DNA from: an uncultured Actinomycetes bacterium
GTDB lineage: Bacteria > Actinomycetota > Actinomycetes > Nanopelagicales > Nanopelagicaceae
Assembly: GCA_903875815.1 (NCBI GenBank)
Contig: CAIQXR010000251.1
Location: 1 to 13,038, forward strand
Direction of reading: 5' to 3'
Length of the DNA: 13,038 nt
Shown: one piece after another, positions 6,670 through 13,038 of the stretch
Layout of the letters: each line of letters opens with the position of its first letter
Numbering within the stretch: position 1 is the stretch's first letter
Notes under the pieces: model-generated
What the model saw: the letters and a program-made list of their open reading frames with translations, nothing else
Databases searched by the model: none
What the model was told of the DNA's origin: nothing
Made by a program: the position numbers and the translations under genes

Positions 6670-7830
6670 TTACTTCGCGCCTTTATCGAGGGCATACATC
6701 ACTGCTGCTGTCTCAACTTCAGGATCGCCATTCGTAGGGTTATCGCTGAGTTTGACGATGACAGTTCGAGTCGCTGGGTCAGTGAAGATGTATTGCCCAT
6801 CGAGACCAAGCGCGAGATTAATTCCTGGGTAGGGATGCCAGACCTGTGCGCTGTATTTCCAGCCGTGATCAAGTGTGACTATAGGAGTGCTGATGCGCTT
6901 CATCCAATCGGCACTGATGATCTGCTTTGCGCCGGCATAGCCATTATTCACTAGGACCATTCCTACTCGGGCATAGTCGCGTGCTGCTGCGTTGAAGCAA
7001 CAGAAGTTCTTCTCTTGCCCGCCGTTATGATCAACGTTCCAGGTGGCGGGAAATTCTGCGCCAATCGGCTGCCAGACATTTTTGCTGAAGTAATCGGCCA
7101 AACTCATGCCCGTCACATTGTGGATAATGAGTCCGAGCATCTGAGTCTCGACGCTGCGATATTCCGGCTTAGTGTTGGGGGCTTCAAACATTTTGCGGTT
7201 ATGAGTCATGAAGAAATTGAGATCTGTTGTGCCATACATCTGTGCGATGCCGACTCCCCAACCAGTCGGACCGCTGGGGTAATTATCCGAGACGCCAACG
7301 CCAGCTTCCATATCGAGTAGCGATTGAACGGTGACTTTGTCGAAGGAAGTGCCGGTCTTCCACTTAGGGAAGTAACTGACGAAAGTATCGCTCTCTTTAA
7401 TTTTTCCATCAGCAATCAACTGTCCGATGATGATCGATGTCATGGTCTTGGCTACCGAATAAGACGGTAGGCGAGTGGCTGGGGTAATTCCCGGCTTGTA
7501 GTACTCGTAAGTCATAACGCCATTTCGAATAACGAGAAAGGCATTGGTATTGGTCTTGGTGAGAAAATCCTGCCAAGAGATAGTGGCGTTCTTAAAGCGA
7601 ACTTGGGTTGGAAGTTGTTCTGGACCAGTGGGGATCTTGATCGGTGTAGTCGCAGGGGCAATCGTGTTCCATGGCATCAGCGTCGGAGTCTTTGAGGCGG
7701 GGGCCGTGCCTAGTTTGATCGTGGCAATCAGGCTGGGGTAGCGAACGAGTTTTAAGAAGCCCGAGAGCGCAACGATGAGAATCAGCAATCCAATAACGGT
7801 ATTTCGAGCGATTTTAAGAAAACGATTCAT
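6670..7830 (-). CDS. Membrane-anchored class C beta-lactamase-like serine hydrolase
   Basis: A 386-residue protein of the beta-lactamase/transpeptidase-like serine hydrolase family (PF00144 type). One hydrophobic helix at about residues 12-28 follows a short basic start (MNRFLKIAR), with no lipobox, which suggests an N-terminal anchor and an extracytoplasmic enzyme. The catalytic SxxK is S125-V-A-K128 in LPSYSVAKTM. The YxS/N-type motif is Y224-R-S226 in EYRSVETQMLG. The third motif takes the GxxGQ form, G342-L-D-G-Q346. AARDYARVG (281-289) is also typical of the branch that includes 6-aminohexanoate-dimer hydrolase and EstB-like esterases. The natural substrate cannot be read from sequence; esterase, amidase or cell-wall peptidase are possible, and classic beta-lactamase activity is unlikely. 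The only usable start is ATG at 7828-7830. AAGGA is 14 bases upstream, too far for a normal Shine-Dalgarno, so translation is probably leaderless. The gene separates proB from proA on the opposite strand. Confidence 0.88.
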   Translation of the reverse strand: MNRFLKIARNTVIGLLILIVALSGFLKLVRYPSLIATIKLGTAPASKTPTLMPWNTIAPATTPIKIPTGPEQLPTQVRFKNATISWQDFLTKTNTNAFLVIRNGVMTYEYYKPGITPATRLPSYSVAKTMTSIIIGQLIADGKIKESDTFVSYFPKWKTGTSFDKVTVQSLLDMEAGVGVSDNYPSGPTGWGVGIAQMYGTTDLNFFMTHNRKMFEAPNTKPEYRSVETQMLGLIIHNVTGMSLADYFSKNVWQPIGAEFPATWNVDHNGGQEKNFCCFNAAARDYARVGMVLVNNGYAGAKQIISADWMKRISTPIVTLDHGWKYSAQVWHPYPGINLALGLDGQYIFTDPATRTVIVKLSDNPTNGDPEVETAAVMYALDKGAK

Positions 7831-7836
7831 GAGAGA

Positions 7837-7842
7837 AGGGTA
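7837..7842 (-). promoter_or_regulatory. -10 box for the serine hydrolase gene (leaderless)
   Basis: On the minus strand TACCCT, the same hexamer as the rplU -10, is followed by six bases and then the ATG at 7830. That places the expected transcription start on or next to the A of ATG. No good -35 is visible; the region at 17 bases reads CATGTG and lies over the start of proA. No Shine-Dalgarno has normal spacing. Confidence 0.45.
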
Positions 7843-7850
7843 GTTCCTTG

Positions 7851-7856
7851 TAAGTT
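7851..7856 (+). promoter_or_regulatory. -10 box for proA (leaderless)
   Basis: TAAGTT fits TANNNT and is followed by exactly six bases (AAGCAC) before the proA ATG at 7863, so the mRNA probably begins at the start codon. The 25 bases before ATG hold no purine-rich Shine-Dalgarno at useful spacing. A -35 is weak at best (TTCATG at 7826-7831, 19-base spacer). The box lies 8 bases from the oppositely directed TACCCT. Confidence 0.45.
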
Positions 7857-7862
7857 AAGCAC

Positions 7863-9140
7863 ATGGGAACCACCACACCAGAAGAGCTTGTTGCTGCGTT
7901 AGCCGATACTGCGCGCCGCGCTGCCCGTACTCTGGTTGCCGCTACATCTGCAGATCGAGTGGAGGCACTCAAGCGGATTGCCGATGAAATCCAAGCCAGT
8001 GAAGTCGAGATTCTGGCTGCCAACGCCAAAGATATGGAGCGGGCCGATAACGAGGGCATGGCAGAGTCCATGCGCGATCGCCTCTTGCTGACCGCATCAC
8101 GCATTCACGGCATGGCCGATGGCGCCCGCCAAGTGTCAGAGATTGCCGATCCGCTCGGCAAAACACTTCGCGAGAGCACACTCCCTAACGGGCTTCACTT
8201 ACGTCAAGTAACAGTTCCGTTTGGCGTTGTCGGAATGGTTTATGAAGCTCGCCCCAATGTCACCGTCGATGCTGCCGTCATTTTAATTATGTCGGGCAAT
8301 GCGGCACTTCTACGGGGATCTTCGTCTGCGGCAGCAAGTAACGAAGTGCTCGTTACCGTTATGCGCCGAGCCCTCGCCAAGACAAATATTTCGCCAGATA
8401 TTTTGCAGTTGGTTCCTTCGGATGATCGCTCGACTGTCCATGCACTCCTTCATGCGCGCGGAAAAGTGGATCTGGTTATTCCTCGCGGTAGCGCTGCTTT
8501 GATCCGGACAGTTGTAGATGACTCCACTGTGCCAACTATCGAAACTGGCGCTGGTGTGTGCCACGTCTATGTTGATGATGAAGCTGATTTATCGAAGGCT
8601 CTTCCGATTCTTATTAACTCTAAGACCCATCGTCCTAGTGTCTGCAATGCAGCCGAAACCCTCTTGGTACACGAGAAAGTTGCTACACAATTCTTGCCGG
8701 TTGCACTTCACGCATTGGTAGAAGCTGGAGTTCGGATTCATGCCGATGCTGCAACAACCGCTCTTGCATCCCAGCACAATATTTCCGTGGCTGCTGCGAC
8801 TGAAGAAAATTGGTCGACTGAGTACAACGCACTGGAGATAAATGTCGCCGTCGTCCCTAACCTCTTAGCAGCAGCAGATCACATTCAAAAATATGGAACC
8901 CAACACACCGAAGCAATCGTCACAGAATCAGATGCCCACGCTGCTCAATTCATCGCCCTCTCGGATTGCGCTGCAGTGATGGTCAACGCATCGACTCGAT
9001 TTACCGATGGCGAGCAGATGGGATTTGGGGCAGAAATTGGGATTTCCAACCAAAAGCTTCATGCCCGCGGCCCTATGGGGCTCGAACAGATGACGACCAC
9101 GACCTGGATCGTCACGGGTAATGGCCAAATCCGCGAATAA
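7863..9140 (+). CDS. proA: Gamma-glutamyl phosphate reductase
   Basis: A 425-residue enzyme of the aldehyde dehydrogenase superfamily. It reduces gamma-glutamyl phosphate with NADPH to glutamate-5-semialdehyde, the second step of proline synthesis. Family blocks seen are FGVVGMVYEARPNVTVD (120-136), SGNAALLRGSSSA (144-156), LVIPRGS (204-210), the catalytic-cysteine block HRPSVCNAAETLLVH with C261, and GFGAEIGISNQKLHARGPMGLEQMTT (387-412). Length is normal for the family. The start at 7863 matches the usual N-terminus and appears leaderless. The nadD/rsfS-type genes that often follow proA in actinobacteria are absent here: gatC begins 45 bases downstream. Confidence 0.96.
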   Translation: MGTTTPEELVAALADTARRAARTLVAATSADRVEALKRIADEIQASEVEILAANAKDMERADNEGMAESMRDRLLLTASRIHGMADGARQVSEIADPLGKTLRESTLPNGLHLRQVTVPFGVVGMVYEARPNVTVDAAVILIMSGNAALLRGSSSAAASNEVLVTVMRRALAKTNISPDILQLVPSDDRSTVHALLHARGKVDLVIPRGSAALIRTVVDDSTVPTIETGAGVCHVYVDDEADLSKALPILINSKTHRPSVCNAAETLLVHEKVATQFLPVALHALVEAGVRIHADAATTALASQHNISVAAATEENWSTEYNALEINVAVVPNLLAAADHIQKYGTQHTEAIVTESDAHAAQFIALSDCAAVMVNASTRFTDGEQMGFGAEIGISNQKLHARGPMGLEQMTTTTWIVTGNGQIRE

Positions 9141-9173
9141 AGCACCTCGTTTTTCGAGATAAGTGGGAGCCGA

Positions 9174-9179
9174 TAGACT
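9174..9179 (+). promoter_or_regulatory. -10 box for gatCAB-ilvD (leaderless start of gatC)
   Basis: TAGACT fits TANNNT and is followed by six bases (TCAGAC) before the gatC ATG at 9186, the same geometry as for proA and the serine hydrolase. GGGAG at 9164-9168 is 17 bases from ATG, too far to act as a normal Shine-Dalgarno. The -35 is unclear (TTTTCG at 9151-9156, 17-base spacer). It would drive the gatC-gatA-gatB-ilvD operon. Confidence 0.45.
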
Positions 9180-9185
9180 TCAGAC

Positions 9186-9485
9186 ATGGCCGCTATTTCC
9201 CGCGATGAAGTCGCACATTTAGCCCGATTGTCACGAATCGAGATGTCTGCGGACGAACTCGATCACATGGCATCCGAACTCGATCAGATTCTCGGCGCTG
9301 TTGCCCGAGTGCAGGAGGCAGCCGGAGCAGATGTTCCTCCTACCTCGCATCCCCTCGCATTGCGCAATGTCTTTCGTGATGATGTCGTAAAGCCCAGCCT
9401 CACAAATGCCGAAGCACTCTCTGGTGCACCTGCTCAAGATGAAGAGCGATTTAAAGTCCCACAGATTCTTGGTGAAGCTGAATGA
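9186..9485 (+). CDS. gatC: Asp-tRNA(Asn)/Glu-tRNA(Gln) amidotransferase subunit C
   Basis: A 99-residue small subunit that wraps around GatA and stabilises the GatA-GatB complex. The family pattern is complete: [33 protein letters not shown], then [20 protein letters not shown], and the C-terminal [16 protein letters not shown]. Its TGA stop overlaps the gatA ATG by 4 bases. The start is set by the conserved N-terminus and by a -10 box 6 bases upstream. It is the first gene of the amidotransferase operon. Confidence 0.95.
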   Translation: MAAISRDEVAHLARLSRIEMSADELDHMASELDQILGAVARVQEAAGADVPPTSHPLALRNVFRDDVVKPSLTNAEALSGAPAQDEERFKVPQILGEAE

Positions 9486-10987
9486 CATCAATTCACTCCA
9501 CCGCCGCAGAAATGTCTGCGGCACTTGCCGCTGGTTCCACCACCGCAGTCGAACTCGCGCAAGCGCACCTTGCTCAGATCGCTGCTGTTGATTCCGATGT
9601 TCATGCATTCCTCCATGTCGATCACGAAGGTGCACTCGCTCAAGCAGCCGATGTCGATGCCAAGCGCAAAGCAGGGGAGAAGTTGGCGCCACTTGCTGGC
9701 GTTCCACTTGCTCTGAAAGATGTCTTAGCTCAAAAAGGCGTACCGACAACCGCTGGCTCCAAAATGTTAGAGAACTGGCGCCCTCCTTACGATGCCACCG
9801 TTGTCACGAAGTTAAAGCAAGCCGGCATTGTTATTCTCGGTAAGACCAATATGGATGAATTCGCGATGGGTTCATCAACTGAAAATTCTGCCTACGGACC
9901 GACCCATAACCCATGGGATCTCACTCGTATTCCTGGTGGTTCTGGTGGCGGATCGGCTGCGGCACTTGCAGCCTTTGAAGCTCCGCTAGCAATCGGTACC
10001 GATACTGGTGGATCGATTCGCCAACCGGCATCCGTGACTGGAACTGTGGGAGTAAAGCCTACTTACGGAGCAGTCTCTCGCTTTGGTTTGATTGCATTCT
10101 CATCTTCACTCGATCAAGTCGGACCATGCGCTCGTACTGTTTTGGATACTGCGCTCTTGCACGAAGCAATCGCTGGCCACGACGAGCGCGACTCGACATC
10201 AATTGTCGGAGCTGTCCCTGATGTAGTTGCAGCAGCTAAGCGCCACGAAGTTAAGGGAATGAAGATCGGCGTCATCAAGCAATTGATGGGCGATGGTTTC
10301 CAAACTGGCGTGAGTGCGCGATTCCAAGAATCACTCGATCTGCTCGCTTCACTCGGCGCCGAGATTGTAGAAATCTCATGCCCTAACTTTGAATATGCAC
10401 TTGCTGCCTATTACCTCATTGCACCTTCTGAAGCCTCTTCTAACTTGGCTCGCTTTGACTCGATGCGTTATGGACTTCGCGTTGGCGATGATGGCAGCCG
10501 CGGCGCAGAGCAAGTTATGAGCATCACTCGTGATCAAGGTTTTGGAAAAGAAGTAAAGCGCCGCATCATTCTCGGTACTTACGCGCTCTCATCGGGTTAC
10601 TACGACGCTTATTACGGTTCTGCTCAAAAGGTACGAACCTTGATCAAGCAAGATTACGATCGCGCCTTTGAACAAGTCGATGTACTTGTTTCACCGACCT
10701 GCCCCACCACAGCATTTAAAATCGGCGAGAAGAGCGATGATCCGCTCGCGATGTATCTCAACGATATTGCCACTATCCCAGTCAACATGGCGGGCATCGG
10801 CGGCATGAGCCTTCCGTGCGGCCTTGCCGATGAAGATGGCTTGCCAGTCGGATTCCAGATTATGTCTCCTGCGCTTCACGATGATCGGATGTATCGCGTC
10901 GGTGGCACTTTGGAAGCTGCGCTAAACAGCAAATGGGGTCAGACTCTTATTTCGAAAGCCCCGGCACTGAAAGGTGGTGCACGCTAA
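9482..10987 (+). CDS. gatA: Asp-tRNA(Asn)/Glu-tRNA(Gln) amidotransferase subunit A
   Basis: A 501-residue amidase-signature enzyme that releases ammonia from glutamine and passes it to GatB for amidation of Glu-tRNA(Gln) and/or Asp-tRNA(Asn). The Ser-cisSer-Lys triad is intact: K79 (GVPLALKD), S154 ([10 protein letters not shown]) and S178 ([11 protein letters not shown]), the same residue numbers as in the well-studied S. aureus GatA. Also present are [19 protein letters not shown] (121-139), [14 protein letters not shown] and the C-terminal GLPVGFQIM. Length is normal. The gene overlaps gatC by 4 bases and shares one base with gatB (TAATG), so the three subunits are translationally coupled. 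Confidence 0.97.
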   Translation: MTSIHSTAAEMSAALAAGSTTAVELAQAHLAQIAAVDSDVHAFLHVDHEGALAQAADVDAKRKAGEKLAPLAGVPLALKDVLAQKGVPTTAGSKMLENWRPPYDATVVTKLKQAGIVILGKTNMDEFAMGSSTENSAYGPTHNPWDLTRIPGGSGGGSAAALAAFEAPLAIGTDTGGSIRQPASVTGTVGVKPTYGAVSRFGLIAFSSSLDQVGPCARTVLDTALLHEAIAGHDERDSTSIVGAVPDVVAAAKRHEVKGMKIGVIKQLMGDGFQTGVSARFQESLDLLASLGAEIVEISCPNFEYALAAYYLIAPSEASSNLARFDSMRYGLRVGDDGSRGAEQVMSITRDQGFGKEVKRRIILGTYALSSGYYDAYYGSAQKVRTLIKQDYDRAFEQVDVLVSPTCPTTAFKIGEKSDDPLAMYLNDIATIPVNMAGIGGMSLPCGLADEDGLPVGFQIMSPALHDDRMYRVGGTLEAALNSKWGQTLISKAPALKGGAR

Positions 10988-12486
10988 TGGCGCTTAATTA
11001 CGAGCAAGCTGTTGCTGCCTTTGAACCTACCCTTGGCCTAGAAGTTCACGTTGAACTTAATACCAAGACAAAGATGTTCTGTTCATGTGCAACTGAATTT
11101 GGCGCTGCGCCAAATACTCAGACTTGCCCCGTCTGCCTTGGCTTGCCTGGCTCGCTTCCCGTTGTTAACGGCAAAGCGATCGAGAGCACCATCCTTATTG
11201 GTTTGGCACTCAATTGTTCGATTGCGCCTTTCAGTCGTTTCGCACGTAAGAACTATTTCTATCCCGATATGCCAAAGAACTTCCAGACTTCACAGTACGA
11301 CGAACCAATCTGTGTTGATGGCTACCTAGATGTCACGATCGACACCGATGAAGGCCCACAAGTCTTCCGAGTTGAGATCGAGCGCGTACACATGGAAGAA
11401 GACACCGGAAAGTCACTTCACGTCGGTGGTTCTACTGGTCGAATCCATGGCGCTGAATACTCGCTTCTGGATTACAACCGCGCCGGTATTCCTTTGGTGG
11501 AAATCGTTACGCGCATCGTGGGCGGCACTGGAAAATATGCGCCACAAGTGGCCAAGGCCTACGTTGCAGAACTCCGCGACATTCTTCGCTCACTCGGTGT
11601 CTCTGATGTGAAGATGGAACAGGGCTCGATGCGCTGTGACGTCAACCTCTCGCTCTCACCTATGGGTAGTGGCCAACTCGGTACTCGCTCTGAAACAAAG
11701 AACGTTAACTCACTCCGTTCAGTAGAGCGCGCAGTTACTGGTGAAATTATTCGCCAAGCAAATCGCCTCACTTCCGGCGAACGAATTATTCAAGAGACCC
11801 GTCACTTCCTAGAAGAGAGTGGTGAGACTCGTTCTGGTCGCTCGAAGGAACAAGCCGAGGATTATCGCTACTTCCCAGAACCCGATCTTGTTCCGGTCTG
11901 CCCAGATGCTGACTGGATTGAAGAGCTTCGTAAGACGCTGCCAGAGAAGCCATCGCTTCGACGCAAGCGATTGCAAGAGGCTTGGGGTGCGCCCGATAAA
12001 GAGATGGAATCGCTCGTTAATGCCGAGTTGATCGATGTCGTTGAAGAGACCGTTGCCCTCGGCGCCGATCCTGCCAAGGCTCGTGCCTGGTGGCTCGGTG
12101 AAGTCTCTCGCCTTGCCAATGAACGTGAAGTTGCAGCAACATCGCTGATCACTGCAGCAAGCGTTGCTGAAATTGTTGCACTTATCGCCGCCGGTGATCT
12201 CACCGACAAACTTGCTCGCCAAGTTGTTGAAGGTGTCATCAGTGGTGAAGGTACGCCGCAAGAAGTTATCGCTAAGCGCGGACTCAAAGTTGTCTCAGAT
12301 GATTCAGCGTTGATGGTCGCCATCGAAGCAGCGATTGCAGCTCAGCCCGATACAGCAGAGCGAATTCGCGGTGGAAATATTCCAGCAGCAGGCGCGCTCA
12401 TTGGCGCAGTCATGAAGGCCACTGGCGGACAAGCCGATGCGGCCAAGGTACGTGAACTCTTACTCAAGCATCTCGGACAGGGGTAA
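10987..12486 (+). CDS. gatB: Asp-tRNA(Asn)/Glu-tRNA(Gln) amidotransferase subunit B
   Basis: A 499-residue subunit that binds the mischarged tRNA, activates its side chain with ATP and adds ammonia from GatA. Seen are [18 protein letters not shown] (17-34) and the C32/C34 plus C47/C50 cysteine set (FCSC, CPVC) of zinc-containing GatB. Next come [53 protein letters not shown] and [13 protein letters not shown]. The helical and YqeY-like tail domain occupies about 300-499 ([36 protein letters not shown]). An in-frame ATG at 10933 would add 18 residues from inside gatA. The ATG at 10987 is preferred because [21 protein letters not shown] fits the family and AAGGTGG (10971-10977) is well placed. 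Confidence 0.97.
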   Translation: MALNYEQAVAAFEPTLGLEVHVELNTKTKMFCSCATEFGAAPNTQTCPVCLGLPGSLPVVNGKAIESTILIGLALNCSIAPFSRFARKNYFYPDMPKNFQTSQYDEPICVDGYLDVTIDTDEGPQVFRVEIERVHMEEDTGKSLHVGGSTGRIHGAEYSLLDYNRAGIPLVEIVTRIVGGTGKYAPQVAKAYVAELRDILRSLGVSDVKMEQGSMRCDVNLSLSPMGSGQLGTRSETKNVNSLRSVERAVTGEIIRQANRLTSGERIIQETRHFLEESGETRSGRSKEQAEDYRYFPEPDLVPVCPDADWIEELRKTLPEKPSLRRKRLQEAWGAPDKEMESLVNAELIDVVEETVALGADPAKARAWWLGEVSRLANEREVAATSLITAASVAEIVALIAAGDLTDKLARQVVEGVISGEGTPQEVIAKRGLKVVSDDSALMVAIEAAIAAQPDTAERIRGGNIPAAGALIGAVMKATGGQADAAKVRELLLKHLGQG

Positions 12487-12490
12487 TTAA

Positions 12491-13038
12491 ATGACTGAAC
12501 CCAAAAACCCAATGAAGCCACGCTCTGGTTTAGTAACCGATGGTCTTGAGCGGGCACCAGCGCGAGGCATGCTTCGCGCTGTTGGTATGGGGGATGCAGA
12601 TTGGGTGAAGCCACAGATCGGTATCGCCTCGTCGTGGAATGAAATTACGCCATGCAACCTCTCACTCGATCGCTTGGCAAAGGCATCGCGCAAGGGCGTT
12701 ATCGAAGCTGGTGGATTCCCGATGCAATTTGGAACGATCTCAGTATCTGATGGAATCTCCATGGGCCATGAAGGTATGCACTTCTCACTCGTTTCACGTG
12801 AAGTTATTGCAGACTCAGTGGAGACCGTGATGCAAGCAGAGCGCTTGGATGGCATGGTTACTTTCGCAGGCTGCGATAAGTCGCTGCCCGGCATGATGAT
12901 GGCTGCAGCTCGAATCGATGTCGCAAGCGTCTTTGTCTACGCTGGTTCTACATTGGCAGGAAACGTTGATGGTAAAGATGTCACGATCAGTGATGCCTGT
13001 GAAGCAGTCGGCGCTTGTGCTCGCGGATTAATTTCTCA
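12491..13038 (+). CDS. ilvD: Dihydroxy-acid dehydratase (N-terminal part, 3' end cut by window)
   Basis: The frame is open from ATG 12491 to the window end, giving 182 residues. IlvD is an iron-sulfur enzyme that dehydrates dihydroxy acids in valine, isoleucine, leucine and pantothenate precursor synthesis. Diagnostic blocks are [19 protein letters not shown] with cluster ligand C55, [31 protein letters not shown] with metal-binding D87, and [19 protein letters not shown] with C128 and the Asp-Lys pair 129-130. The third cluster cysteine lies beyond the window. AGGGG (12479-12483), within the last gatB codons, is 7 bases before ATG. The gene starts 4 bases after the gatB stop, so it belongs to the gat operon. 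Met8 is a less likely alternative start. Confidence 0.95.
   Translation, partial: MTEPKNPMKPRSGLVTDGLERAPARGMLRAVGMGDADWVKPQIGIASSWNEITPCNLSLDRLAKASRKGVIEAGGFPMQFGTISVSDGISMGHEGMHFSLVSREVIADSVETVMQAERLDGMVTFAGCDKSLPGMMMAAARIDVASVFVYAGSTLAGNVDGKDVTISDACEAVGACARGLIS

Noticed and set aside
9146..9158. CTCG-TTTTT-CGAG as a terminator after proA
   Set aside because: The stem has only four pairs, its T residues are in the loop rather than after the stem, and no T-tract follows; it also overlaps the likely gatC promoter.
10933..10986. Longer in-frame start for gatB
   Set aside because: The added 18 residues overlap gatA, are not GatB-like and lack a ribosome site, while ATG 10987 has AAGGTGG at good spacing and a family-typical N-terminus.

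Overview
This window looks like chromosomal core from a member of the Actinomycetota with a moderate, roughly balanced GC content. The gene order rodA - rne - rplU - rpmA - obgE - proB - proA followed by gatC-gatA-gatB-ilvD fits that phylum. So do an RNase E with its catalytic core in the middle of the protein, TANNNT-type -10 boxes and several apparently leaderless genes. The moderate GC, compact spacing and L27 N-terminus (ASKKGV) would suit a streamlined freshwater lineage such as the acI/Nanopelagicales group, but that placement is an inference from memory.

Layout. 1-619: 3' end of rodA (cell-wall elongation). 620-899: non-coding; a C-rich stretch, a candidate promoter and a leader with four tetraloop hairpins before rne. 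900-3197: rne. 3198-3320: four tandem 10-bp repeats running into a good promoter for rplU-rpmA (3321-3912), closed by a clear intrinsic terminator (3931-3960). 4049-6666: obgE and proB, overlapping by 4 bases. 6670-7830, minus strand: a membrane-anchored class C beta-lactamase-like serine hydrolase lying between proB and proA. 7831-7862: a 32-base divergent promoter region. 7863-9140: proA. 9186-12486: gatC, gatA and gatB with overlapping ends, followed after 4 bases by ilvD (12491 onward, cut by the window end).

How the genes work together. RodA polymerises peptidoglycan; RNase E, L21, L27 and ObgE serve RNA turnover and the 50S subunit. ProB and ProA are consecutive steps of proline synthesis. 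GatCAB makes Gln-tRNA(Gln) and/or Asn-tRNA(Asn) by transamidation. IlvD belongs to branched-chain amino acid synthesis. The serine hydrolase is the only accessory-looking gene.

No mobile element, CRISPR array, tRNA, rRNA or new multi-gene system is visible. The unusual material is regulatory: the structured rne leader, the helically phased decamers and inverted repeat at the rplU promoter, and three genes (serine hydrolase, proA, gatC) where a TANNNT box ends exactly 6 bases before ATG and no Shine-Dalgarno is present at normal spacing.
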